From Acidobacteriota bacterium (lineage in GTDB: Bacteria > Acidobacteriota > Terriglobia > UBA7540): DNA of 34,785 nucleotides. The notes beneath the pieces are model-generated. The model ran no database searches. It was given only the letters and a program-made list of their open reading frames with translations, and was not told where the DNA came from. The DNA is taken from the NCBI GenBank assembly GCA_003224695.1, contig QHZO01000151.1, forward strand, positions 20,882-55,666, written 5' to 3'. Both the position numbers and the translations under genes were made by a program. How positions within the stretch are numbered: the first letter of the stretch is position 1; every line of letters begins with the position of its first letter. Shown here piece by piece: positions 7,449 to 15,379 of the stretch.

Positions 7449-8654
7449 ATGCCCGTTTATTCTCACTCGCGACTCGAAACTTTTGAGACTTGCGCGCTGA
7501 AGTACAAGTTCCGATACATCGAGAAGGCGGAGACGCCCATCGAGCAGAGCGTCGAAGCCTTCACGGGCAGCCGCGTCCACGACGCCCTCGAGAAGCTTTA
7601 CAGGGACCTGCAGATTACCAAGCTCATTTCGCTCGACGAGCTGCTGGCTTATTACGCCGACCGATGGAAGAAGGAATGGGGCACGGGAATCCTGATCGCC
7701 AATAAGACGCGGCGGGCGGAGGACTACTTTGCTTACGGCGAAAAATGTATCCGCAACTACTACGAGCGCTTCAAGCCTTTTGACCAGAGCCGGACGCTCG
7801 GGCTTGAAACGCAGTTGAATTTTTCGCTTGACTCGAATGGCCGGTACAAAATGCGAGGCTTCGTGGATCGTGTGGCGCGGCGCACGGACGGGACTTACGA
7901 AATCCACGACTACAAGACTTCGGGCACCTTGCCCGCGCAAAAGGACGCCGATTCGGATCGTCAACTCACCCTATACCAGCTCGGGCTCGGCCAGCGCTGG
8001 CGCGACGTCGAGCGCGTGGAGTTGGTCTGGCACTATGTCGGCTTCGACCAGGACCTGGTCTCGACGCGCACAACCGAAGAGCTTGGCCGAGTCCGCGAGG
8101 AGACCATCGGCCAGATTCAAGCCGTCGAGCGGGAGAAAGAGTTTCGCCCGAATCAGGGCCGATGGTGCGACTGGTGCGAGTACCGGCCCGTCTGCCCCGT
8201 CTGGAAACACGTGGACGCGGTCGCCGCGCTCCCGCCCGAGCAGTTTACGGCGGACGCAGGAGTGCAACTGGTCAATCAGTTTGCGGAAAAAAAGCTTGAA
8301 AAAGAAAAACTTGACAAGGAACTGGACGACCTTCGCGAAAAAATCCTCGCATTCGCCGAGCAGATGGGCACCCCGCTGATTCAGGGCAATGGCGTTCGCG
8401 CTTCGGTCTCGACCCAAGAGCGAACCAAGTTCCCGGGCAAGCATGGCGCCTTGCACGAAGAACTCGCCGCCTTCCTGAGAAGTGTCGGCCGATGGGATGA
8501 AGTGAGCGACTTTGATGCCGCGCGCCTCGCCAAAATTCTCGAAAATGAATCGTGGCCGCCCGACCTCGTCGCCGAGCTGCGCAAGTTTGCCTCGCTTGAG
8601 CGAACGAGGACCGTGCGCCTCTCGCGCTCCGAGGAAGAGAAAAGCGAGTCGTAA
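7449..8654 (+). CDS. RecB/AddB/Cas4-like PD-(D/E)XK nuclease with a 4-Cys Fe-S site
   Basis: Single-domain nuclease of the RecB family (401 residues), probably acting on DNA ends in repair or defence. Core residues are visible: GSRVHDALEKLY with H44; GFVDRV with D140; YEIHDYKTSG giving D154-Y-K156; and QLTLYQLGL, the Q-x3-Y motif. Cys15 near the N-terminus (FETCALKYKFRY) and C240-x2-C243-x5-C249 (CDWCEYRPVC) form the arrangement that binds a 4Fe-4S cluster in AddB and Cas4. The C-terminal third is a coiled coil (KKLEKEKLDKELDDLREKI) and is not catalytic. No helicase is adjacent, so this is a stand-alone nuclease rather than AddB. The chosen ATG has CAGGAG seven bases upstream. It runs into the next gene with a 2-base gap. 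Confidence 0.82.
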   Translation: MPVYSHSRLETFETCALKYKFRYIEKAETPIEQSVEAFTGSRVHDALEKLYRDLQITKLISLDELLAYYADRWKKEWGTGILIANKTRRAEDYFAYGEKCIRNYYERFKPFDQSRTLGLETQLNFSLDSNGRYKMRGFVDRVARRTDGTYEIHDYKTSGTLPAQKDADSDRQLTLYQLGLGQRWRDVERVELVWHYVGFDQDLVSTRTTEELGRVREETIGQIQAVEREKEFRPNQGRWCDWCEYRPVCPVWKHVDAVAALPPEQFTADAGVQLVNQFAEKKLEKEKLDKELDDLREKILAFAEQMGTPLIQGNGVRASVSTQERTKFPGKHGALHEELAAFLRSVGRWDEVSDFDAARLAKILENESWPPDLVAELRKFASLERTRTVRLSRSEEEKSES

Positions 8655-8656
8655 GA

Positions 8657-9583
8657 ATGCCAATGGAAATGACCCATTCCGGGCAGAACAATCTCCTGGT
8701 AGCTCTCCATGGCTACGCCCACCAGCAGGATGAAAATTTCACGACCGAAGCCTTCGCGCACCTCCTGCGCCACCTGCTGAAGCACGACGCAAGGGTTGCA
8801 GCGAACGCGCTCAATTACCTCGCCGGGGACTGCCTCCGTTTGGACGGGGAGACGTGTGCCGAAGTGGGGGTCGTTACTCAGCAAAGGACTCGAGACGGGC
8901 AACCAGATATAGAAATTCTGCTGCGGGGCAAATTGAGGGCCATTGTGGAAGTGAAAGTGGGCGCCCCGGTTACCACCAAACAGATCGCAGCTTATAAGAG
9001 GATTCTGAAGAAGGAGAGCGGTCGGGCTCGGACTTGCCTGGTCCTGCTCACTCGGTTCGCGCCGGACCTTCAAGCGGGTGATGAGAAACCTTATTGCGTT
9101 CGTTGGTTTAAAATGGCGGAGCGGCTGGCCGAAGCCGATAAAGGACTAAAAGAGAAAACCAGCAAATATCTTTGCCAACAGTTCCTGGGATTCATGAGGG
9201 AGAGGGGGTTAACCATGGAGCATGTGGGAAAGGAGCTCGTTCCGGGAATTCAAGCCATTTCCAGCTTCAGGGCGATGTTGGAGCGCGCGCTGGACGAGCT
9301 TGATATAAGGAAACTCAAAAGGTCGAGCTGGGTTGAAGCCGTGGGTTGCCATTTCCATATAGGACGGAGATTCTTCTGGGTCGGAATAGACTACTCCGAG
9401 CTCTCGAAGCTGCAGTTGAGCGAATTCAGAGTGGCGTCCGGCAAGTGGAGATGGGTCCGCGACGGTGGGTCTCGTGACCTGGCCGAAGAAGCATTCTTCG
9501 ACCTCCCAAAACAGGATCAGATTAATTGGCTCAGGTCGTTTATCAAGAAGGAGACCGCGGGCGGGAAACGCCCACGAGCGTGA
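8657..9583 (+). CDS. PD-(D/E)XK nuclease superfamily protein
   Basis: Predicted nuclease (308 residues). The active-site signature is clear: GQPDIEILLRGKL with D84, then AIVEVKVGAP with E98-x-K100. The helix after it (TTKQIAAYKRIL) is typical of the family. The N-terminal helical part (FTTEAFAHLLRHLL) resembles families found in prophages and defence regions. The C-terminal half (about 150-308) carries no motif I know. It begins 2 bases after the RecB-like gene, so the two are almost surely co-transcribed. In-frame ATGs also exist at 8663 and 8669, so the exact start is uncertain. It converges on the S10 peptidase gene with 40 bases between. Confidence 0.75.
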   Translation: MPMEMTHSGQNNLLVALHGYAHQQDENFTTEAFAHLLRHLLKHDARVAANALNYLAGDCLRLDGETCAEVGVVTQQRTRDGQPDIEILLRGKLRAIVEVKVGAPVTTKQIAAYKRILKKESGRARTCLVLLTRFAPDLQAGDEKPYCVRWFKMAERLAEADKGLKEKTSKYLCQQFLGFMRERGLTMEHVGKELVPGIQAISSFRAMLERALDELDIRKLKRSSWVEAVGCHFHIGRRFFWVGIDYSELSKLQLSEFRVASGKWRWVRDGGSRDLAEEAFFDLPKQDQINWLRSFIKKETAGGKRPRA

Positions 9584-9623
9584 GAGGTACGAGCTCCCCC
9601 CCTTGAGCCTGTGCAAATCTTCT

Positions 9624-11210
9624 TCATGGCCTTAACGCGCCTTCGAGAAATCCCGCCACGTCGCGGTGAAGTTTCGAGAGCGAATCGTTGTTGATATACA
9701 TCATGTGGCCGGCGTCGTACTCGCCGGTGGAAAGATGGCCGCGCAGCTCCGGCTCTAGCCCCAAGTGGTCGAGCGTGTATTCGGTGGCGAAGAAAGGCGT
9801 GGCGAGGTCGAAGTGGCCCGAGGCGACGAACAGGTGCATGTAAGGGTTCTTAACGAGCGCGCTGCGCAGCGACGGGCTGACGTCGGTGAACCCGGCGGCC
9901 GCCGAGCCCCACTCCCAGCCCTCGACGCCACCGCCAAGAACGTAATAAGGCAAGTCGGCCTTATAGCCGAGCTCGGTGCGGACGTAGTTGTTAAAGGCGC
10001 TGGTGAAGGGCGGGCGGATGCCGGCTTCGCTCGCGTCGTAATCGGGCCGCTGGCTGACGCCGGAAACGTCAATGCCTTTGAAGCGGCTGTCGAGCCGGCC
10101 GACCGTGCGCTTTTCGTTGCGCAGTAATTCCTTGCGAAATTCCCCCGCTTCGACGCGCAAGTTGGCGTTCTCGATATATTGTGCGCTGAGGCCGGTGTAG
10201 CGGGCCAAGTGCTCGACCACGCTTCGGCGCTCTTCAGGCGGGATCGTGTCGCCGAGGGCGAGCGCGGCGGCGTATTGCGTGCCCGCCCAACGGCGCGCTT
10301 CATCGAGCGTCTTCTCGAGATCCTGCTGCTGGAGATCCGCGGCCAGCTTCTTGTGAAACCACGCGGTGGCCGTGTAGCTCGGGAGATACAAAACGTAAGG
10401 CAGGTCGTTGCCGCGCGTGAATTCGAGCGTCTCGAAGTTCAAGACCGATGAGACCAGGACGATGCCGTCGAGCGCGATGCCCTGATTGACAAGATAACCG
10501 GAAAGGCCTGCGGCGCGCGTGGTGCCGTAGCTTTCGCCCACCAGAAACATCGGCGAGTTCCAGCGGTCGTTGCGAGTCAGATACAGGCGGATGAACTCGC
10601 CCACCGACTCGATGTCGCCGTTGACGCTCCAAAACTTTTTCCCCAGCTCCTTCTTTTCCGGACGGCTGTAGCCCGTGCCCACCGGGTCAATGAACACCAG
10701 ATCGGTCTGGTCGAGCCAGGTGAAGGGATTGTCTTCGAGCTCGAACGGCGGCTTGGGCATTCCGCCTTCGGGAAGCAGTTTGACGCGCCGCGGGCCGATG
10801 GCGCCGAGGTGCAGCCAGACGGACGCCGCGCCCGGACCGCCGTTAAAAGAAAACATCAGCGGACGCTTGTTCCCTTCGGGCGGATTATCGAGCGTGTAGG
10901 CGATAAAGAAAATGTGGGCTTCGGTGTCGCCTTCGGCGTTGCGGATGGGCAGCGTGCCGGCGGTGGCCGTGTACTTCAGCGTTTTCCCTTCCACGCTGAT
11001 TTGATGATGCGTGACTAGGGGCCCCTCGGGCGCTTGCAGAATTCTCTCTTCGGGCTTGGCCGGGGGCTTCGCTTCCGTTCCTGCCGCTTCCGGCGCCGTC
11101 GTCGCGGGCGGCGCTTCCCGCCTTCTATGCCTTTCCGGCTCCTGCGCGAAGAGCCCGGCAACGGCAACCATCACGAGCAAGCATAAAATTGGGAATCGAC
11201 TGCGAAGCAT
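9624..11210 (-). CDS. Secreted S10-family serine carboxypeptidase
   Basis: Exported peptidase that removes C-terminal residues from peptides. It has 528 residues from the chosen start. The start MLRSRFPILCLLVMVAVAG gives a clean signal peptide and has GGAGG just upstream. A longer frame to 11270 (MPQPPC...) adds 20 residues without such features. Family motifs in order are FNGGPGAASVWLHLG (oxyanion region), LVGESYGTTRAAGL with the nucleophile Ser in GESYG, VASGHFDLATP with the catalytic Asp, and EYDAGHMMY with the catalytic His. An Ala/Pro/Glu-rich linker lies between the signal and the domain. It is monocistronic, convergent with the nuclease pair, and lies downstream of the two-component genes with repeats between. 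Confidence 0.9.
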   Translation of the reverse strand: MLRSRFPILCLLVMVAVAGLFAQEPERHRRREAPPATTAPEAAGTEAKPPAKPEERILQAPEGPLVTHHQISVEGKTLKYTATAGTLPIRNAEGDTEAHIFFIAYTLDNPPEGNKRPLMFSFNGGPGAASVWLHLGAIGPRRVKLLPEGGMPKPPFELEDNPFTWLDQTDLVFIDPVGTGYSRPEKKELGKKFWSVNGDIESVGEFIRLYLTRNDRWNSPMFLVGESYGTTRAAGLSGYLVNQGIALDGIVLVSSVLNFETLEFTRGNDLPYVLYLPSYTATAWFHKKLAADLQQQDLEKTLDEARRWAGTQYAAALALGDTIPPEERRSVVEHLARYTGLSAQYIENANLRVEAGEFRKELLRNEKRTVGRLDSRFKGIDVSGVSQRPDYDASEAGIRPPFTSAFNNYVRTELGYKADLPYYVLGGGVEGWEWGSAAAGFTDVSPSLRSALVKNPYMHLFVASGHFDLATPFFATEYTLDHLGLEPELRGHLSTGEYDAGHMMYINNDSLSKLHRDVAGFLEGALRP

Positions 11211-11309
11211 GAGGCCCTCCAAAGGAATCAGTGCGGCGGCATCATGCCACTTGCAGGGCGGCTGTGGCAATCAACAATTGCAGACCTCGATAGGCGCGCA
11301 AATAAGGAC

Positions 11310-11415
11310 TTAACACCGAGCGCACAGAGCAGAACTCACGGAGACCGCAGAGGACTCCGTCAAAGCTCCGTGGCCTCCGTCCAGGCTCCGTGCCCTCCGT
11401 GTTGAAATTTTTTCT
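11310..11415. repeat. CTCCGTG-unit degenerate repeats downstream of the response regulator
   Basis: Irregular repeats of CTCCGTG/CCTCCGT (for example GGCCTCCGTCCAGGCTCCGTG) run between the response regulator and the S10 gene, preceded by partly complementary units (CACGGAGACCG). This low-complexity type recurs in many bacterial genomes. I see no gene or clear terminator here. Confidence 0.6.
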
Positions 11416-11442
11416 TTGGTTCTGTGCCCGCGCCAGGTTGCA

Positions 11443-12822
11443 TTACCCCGCGCTATCCGGCTCGTCGGGGACGCCGATTTTCGAGAGCCGATAGCGCAGG
11501 GCGTTGCGCGACAGGCCCAGGAGGCGCGCCGCCTGCGATTTGTTGCCGCCCCCGCGGCGCAGAGCTTCCTTGATGATTTCGTCTTCGAACTGCTCGAGCG
11601 TCGTGCCGGGCGGCGGAAACGCCGCGCCAGTTGTAGGGCCGGGGCTAGCCCCGGCCCTACGAACGTCCAAGTGGATGTCGGCGACATCCAGCTTCGGCCC
11701 GGCGGCCATCACCACCGCGCGCTCGATAATGTTTTCGAGCTCGCGGACGTTTCCCGGCCAATGGAAATCGCTGAGCAGGCGCTGGGCTGCCGGCGTAATG
11801 CCGGTGATCGCTTTGCCCGAGTCCTTCGCGAAGCGGGTGATAAAAAGATCCGCGAGGTAGGGAATATCCTCCTTGTGCTCGCGCAGCGGCGGGATGGAGA
11901 TGGGCACCACGTTCAGGCGGTAGTAGAGGTCTTCGCGAAACGTGCCCTCTTCGAGCGCGTCGCGCAGATTGCGGTTGGTGGCGGCGATGACGCGCACGTC
12001 CACCTTGTGCGTCTTGGTTCCCCCCAAGCGCTCGAATTCGCGCTCCTGAAGAACTCGCAGGAGCTTCACCTGGGTGGTCCCCGGCACGTCGCCGATTTCG
12101 TCGAGGAAGATGGTGCCCTCGTGCGCCAGCTCAAATTTCCCGGGCTTCGAGGCGACGGCGCCGGTGAACGCCCCTTTTTCATATCCGAAGAGCTCGCTCT
12201 CGAGAAGGTTTTCGGGGATGGCCGTGCAATTGATTTTGACGAACGGCCCGGCGGCGCGGCGGGAATGTTCGTGGATGGCGCGGGCAATCATGTCTTTGCC
12301 GACGCCGCTTTCGCCGCCCAGCAGCACCGTGGCATTGGACGGCGCCACGCGCTCGACTGTCGCCAAAACTTCCTGCATGGCGGGGCTCCGGCCCACGATG
12401 TTTTTGAACTCGTAGCGCTGGCCGAGCGCGTCGCGCAAGCTGCGGTTTTCCTCGCGCAGCCGGCGCGACTCCAATTCCTTTGAGACGATCAGCTTGATTT
12501 CTTCCATCGAAAACGGCTTCAGGACGTAGTCGCTGGCGCCCGCCTTCATCGCCTCGACCGCCGTTTCCACTGATCCGTAAGCCGTCATGAGGATGACGGG
12601 AAGGTGCGTGTCCGCGCGCTTCGCCGCCTGCAGGAACTCGAGGCCGGTCATGCCGGGCAATTTCAAGTCCGTCAGCACCAGGTCAATTTTTTCCTGGCGA
12701 AGGATTTTCAATCCGCTCTCCGCGTCGGCCGCGGAGCGCGTGGCGTAACCCGCCTCGGCAAGGTTCAGCTCGAGCAGCCGCGCCATCTTGGCTTCGTCTT
12801 CGATTACCAGGATCGTGGCCAT
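11443..12822 (-). CDS. NtrC-family sigma-54-dependent response regulator
   Basis: Transcription activator that works with RNA polymerase-sigma54 after phosphorylation. From the chosen start it has 459 residues. The receiver domain (1-120) has E8-D9, the phospho-acceptor D52 (VLTDLKLPG) and K in VLKPF. The AAA+ domain (about 135-370) has Walker A GESGVGKD, an intact GAFTGA sigma-54 contact loop, Walker B IFLDEIGD and an arginine-finger region REDLYYRL. A C-terminal Fis-type HTH (NKSQAARLLGLSRNALRYRL) completes it. ATG 12831, three codons upstream, is also possible. The cognate kinase lies 340-350 bases upstream on the same strand but is broken. A 28-bp perfect palindrome is embedded in the linker before the HTH (11633-11660). 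Target genes are unknown. Confidence 0.93.
   Translation of the reverse strand: MATILVIEDEAKMARLLELNLAEAGYATRSAADAESGLKILRQEKIDLVLTDLKLPGMTGLEFLQAAKRADTHLPVILMTAYGSVETAVEAMKAGASDYVLKPFSMEEIKLIVSKELESRRLREENRSLRDALGQRYEFKNIVGRSPAMQEVLATVERVAPSNATVLLGGESGVGKDMIARAIHEHSRRAAGPFVKINCTAIPENLLESELFGYEKGAFTGAVASKPGKFELAHEGTIFLDEIGDVPGTTQVKLLRVLQEREFERLGGTKTHKVDVRVIAATNRNLRDALEEGTFREDLYYRLNVVPISIPPLREHKEDIPYLADLFITRFAKDSGKAITGITPAAQRLLSDFHWPGNVRELENIIERAVVMAAGPKLDVADIHLDVRRAGASPGPTTGAAFPPPGTTLEQFEDEIIKEALRRGGGNKSQAARLLGLSRNALRYRLSKIGVPDEPDSAG
11633..11660. repeat. 28-bp perfect palindrome inside the response-regulator gene
   Basis: The arm GTAGGGCCGGGGCT is followed by its exact reverse complement. 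It is translated as RRAGASPGPTTG in the linker between the AAA+ and HTH domains, where extra residues are tolerated. A looser relative lies at about 6903-6926. Confidence 0.85.
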
Positions 12823-13171
12823 CTTTTCCATTTTCGATTGACGATTGAAGAAGCAATCAGCGTTAAGCCATCAGCCGTCCGTAAGGCGCCAAGGGGCAGC
12901 CGCTCTTGCGCGTGTCTTGGCTGAGCGCCGAAAGCAGCTTTTGGCTACCGGCATTCATCAATCGGCAATCTCGATAAATCGTTCCGGCGCCTTCCAGCCA
13001 TGCTAGCCATCGCTGGCCGCGCGTAGGGGCGATTCACGGTTCGATCCGTCAGCCGACGGACTCACCGTCCTCCCTTCGACTTCGCTCAGGGACACTGAGC
13101 GAAGTCGAAGCGTGAGCGAAGTCGAAGGATGAATCGCCCCTACGTTCCGCCCCCTACGGTGCGGGTGACGG
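12823..13171. other. 349-base region between kinase and regulator, filled with repeats
   Basis: 12832-13020 shows weak direct repeats (GATTGACGATTGAAG) and otherwise nothing I recognise. 13022-13144 is a composite palindromic element listed separately. No ORF is convincing. If kinase and regulator are one operon, this is transcribed spacer. Confidence 0.6.
13022..13144. repeat. MITE-like composite element with 15-bp perfect terminal inverted repeats
   Basis: The outer arms CGTAGGGGCGATTCA (13022-13036) and TGAATCGCCCCTACG (13130-13144) are exact inverted copies. Inside lie a 21-bp core GATCCGTCAGCCGACGGACTC (13043-13063), also present at 28420-28440 and 32443-32463, and a TTCGACTT...AAGTCGAA palindrome (13075-13109) with a repeated half (13111-13127). 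No coding capacity. Confidence 0.75.
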
Positions 13172-14409
13172 CTAACCGGACGGAAAGAATACCTTGAAAC
13201 AAGCTCCGGGTCCCGCTCCGTCCGCCGGACTGGTTACCGTGATGGCGCCGTGGTGGTCGTCCACGATTTTCGCGACGATGGAAAGCCCCAGGCCCACGCC
13301 GGTTTTCTTGGTGGTAAAAAAAGGATTGAAAATCTGCTCCCGCAATTCGGGAGAGATGCCGGGGCCGGAGTCCTCGAAGCGCACCTCCACTCCCTGCCGG
13401 CTGCCGCGCGCGGCGGGCGCGATGCTCACCCGGAGCCGGCCGCCCTTTTCGCCCATAGCCTCGTAGGCGTTGAGCGCCAGGTTCGAGAAAACCTGCTCGC
13501 ACAGGTCCGCGTCCACGGGCACCAGCGGAAGTTCCGAAGCGTAGTGGCGCTCCACCTCGACCGCGGCGCGTGGCCAGCGGGCATTCACGGCCTGAAGCGA
13601 GCGGTCCACAATCGGCCCGAGCGGCTCCGGGCGCGGCTCGAGCGAAAGCGGCCGCGCAAAATCCAGGAAGCGGCTCACCAGGCTGTTCATCCGGTCCACT
13701 TCGCCGGAGATGTAGCCCGCCATCTCCGCCGTCACCGGGTCGGCCGTCTGAACTGGCCGGCGGAAAGCTGTCCGAGCGCCGCGAGGCGCTCCGAACGGCG
13801 GGCTTCCGCTTGCGCCTGCTCGAGCCGGCGGTTCGATTCCTCCAGCGCCAGCCTCTGGCGCCGGTTCTCGGTGACGAACCGGTTCACGACGAGCGCGGTA
13901 ATAAAGAAGAAGAGGCTGCGGATGGCGAGCTCCGTCACGCTTTCTTCCGTCAGATAGAATTCGTATTGCGAGGGAATAAGGAACGAGCAATAGGCCAGCG
14001 AAGTGAGCGTTGCCCAGACGAGTGTCCCCCAAACGTCAAAGTACGTCGCCGCCGTCACCGCCGGCAGGAAATAAATGGGCCAATAGGCGGAATTGATTTC
14101 CGTTCCAGTGGCGGGACGAATGTGAAACGTTTGCCCCAGAAAACCGATGGCTGCATAGCTTGCGTTCATCGCCTCGGAATGCTGAACGAGCCAGGATGCG
14201 AGCAGGATTTTGACAATCACGGAATAGCTTGGCCCGCGAGGTCCGATTGCCGCGATCAGGCGTCGCTCGAAAATTTGAAAGAGGCCGATAGCGGCCAGGA
14301 TGAGTTGTTTGTGAGGCTCGCGGATGGGCTCGAGCACGGCGAGCCCGCCGAGGAACGCCAGCCAAACCAGGTCCATCCAGGCGAACTTCGCGCGCGTTTC
14401 CTCACCCAT
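13172..14409 (-). pseudogene. Membrane-bound sensor histidine kinase, H-box lost by a deletion/frameshift
   Basis: Probable partner of the adjacent NtrC-type regulator. The N-terminal frame (14409 down to about 13755) holds 4-5 membrane segments (MDLVWLAFLGGLAVLEP, YWPIYFLPAVTAA, FFFITALVVNRF). A signalling helix then runs up to RRSERLAALGQLSAG. Directly after LSAG, where relatives have LAHEIRNPL with the phosphorylated His, the frame reads QFRRPTR and stops. The other frame resumes at DPVTAEMAGYISGEVDRMN and carries an intact C-terminal ATPase: N-box FSNLALNAYEAM, G1 DSGPGISPE, F-box FFTTKKTG and G2 VGLGLSI. So about 60-65 bases containing the H-box appear to be missing near 13750-13760, with a frame change. 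Either a true mutation or a misassembly would explain it. As read, it cannot autophosphorylate. Confidence 0.82.
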
Positions 14410-14631
14410 GGCTGAGTCTTGGCCGCCCTGCCTGCCGGCAGGCTTCAATTTAGCACGCCCGGTACGCCTGTGCGACGGCTCTCGGGGTTCGCTTTCCGCC
14501 TAGCCGGCCGCGTTCGCGTGCGCCTCAAGGGCACTGACCGCGAGGGAACGAGCTGCGGTTTTCGGTGGTGGGTAAACAGGCCGATTGTGGACCTTGTGCC
14601 GCGTGCGAAGCTCGGACGCGCGAGGGGTGAG

Positions 14632-15161
14632 TTACTTCGTGTCAATCCCGATGATCAGGACGGGTACGTCGATGTCGGCTACTCCACGCTGCTCCAGGTC
14701 CCACGCAATCTGCTCGAAGTAGGAGACGCCGGTTGACATGCGATCGGCAAATTGCTTCATCGGCACAACCTCTATGCCCGAGTCAATAAACCCCACGTTT
14801 CTAAATATGGTCATCTTCGCCGCGACGTTGTAAACCATAAACGCATACTTGCCAAACTGAACTTCGACGCCAAGCTTTTGCTTCACGAAGTCCAATTCCG
14901 GGAAGGTGCCCTTATTCGCTGCCTTCGGTTCGTATCCCTCGGCATAGAAGCCCCGGGAGTATTCTTAGCGGACCTTCACAGCCTTCCAGCCGAGTTCCCC
15001 GAAGAGTTTCTTAAAAGTTTTGTTCACGGCTTTTGGGTTGTAGAGCATCCTTCGCCGCATGGTCTTTTCATTGCTTTTCTTTGTGATGTGCCGCGCGTCG
15101 GAGACCGCTTCGATGGTCACCGTAGTCCTTCAGGCAGCCGCACAAAGATTTCCTGGGCTTG
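14632..15161 (-). pseudogene. BglII-like type II restriction endonuclease, decayed
   Basis: Remnant of a restriction enzyme. The C-terminal 87 residues are one open piece containing DFVKQKLGVEVQFGKYAF. The spacing D-x8-E-x-Q equals the BglII catalytic set D84, E93, Q95, and Glu-x-Gln instead of Glu-x-Lys is the BglII hallmark. It ends IDVPVLIIGI. The same frame continues upstream (EYSRGFYAEGYEPKAANKG, then SDARHITKKSNEKTMRRRM), but a TAA stop sits at 14965-14967. A 1-nt deletion is needed near 15119-15124, and an amber codon follows at 15162-15164. I see no partner methyltransferase in the window. It lies downstream of a small ORF and a nuclease-like gene on the same strand. Confidence 0.7.
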
Positions 15162-15172
15162 CTACAGGCCCT

Positions 15173-15379
15173 TCAGGCGGCTCTTCGCTGCCTTTTTGGC
15201 AACAAGACGGTGTCCTCGAACAACTGTACGTCGTCCTTGTCTGGATTTCGCTTTTTGCGAAGGCGTTTGAGGTATGCTTGGGCCAATTTTAGAACGCAAA
15301 AGCTCTTGGTGCCGACGCCCACTCCGCTCATCACGTCGACGACGGTGTAAATCGTCAGAGTCCGTCTAGCCTCGCTCAT
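15173..15379 (-). CDS. Small protein of unknown function in the restriction-relic island
   Basis: 68 codons starting MSEARRTLTIYTVVDVMSG. It has a textbook RBS (AAAGGAG, six bases before the ATG), and its start overlaps the end of the upstream gene by 14 bases, implying translational coupling. The sequence is basic toward the C-terminus (AYLKRLRKKRNPDKDD), with a beta-rich start. I do not recognise a family. The C-terminal residues (PKRQRRAA) run into the decayed restriction-enzyme region, so the natural end may lie elsewhere after frame loss. It could be a small accessory or controller-type protein; that is a guess from context only. Confidence 0.55.
   Translation of the reverse strand: MSEARRTLTIYTVVDVMSGVGVGTKSFCVLKLAQAYLKRLRKKRNPDKDDVQLFEDTVLLPKRQRRAA

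Noticed and set aside
13041-13067. GGTTCGATCC stretch resembling a tRNA T-loop
   Set aside because: No acceptor or anticodon stems fit; it is part of the repeated 21-bp core, also found at 28420 and 32443.
13570-14415. Plus-strand open frame spanning the kinase break
   Set aside because: It is the antisense of the membrane and helix regions, without motifs. The minus-strand kinase domains are unmistakable in two frames.
14965-15164. TAA and TAG stops in the restriction gene as possible recoding
   Set aside because: Neither is UGA, a 1-nt deletion lies between them, and TAG ends several normal genes, so decay is the better reading.
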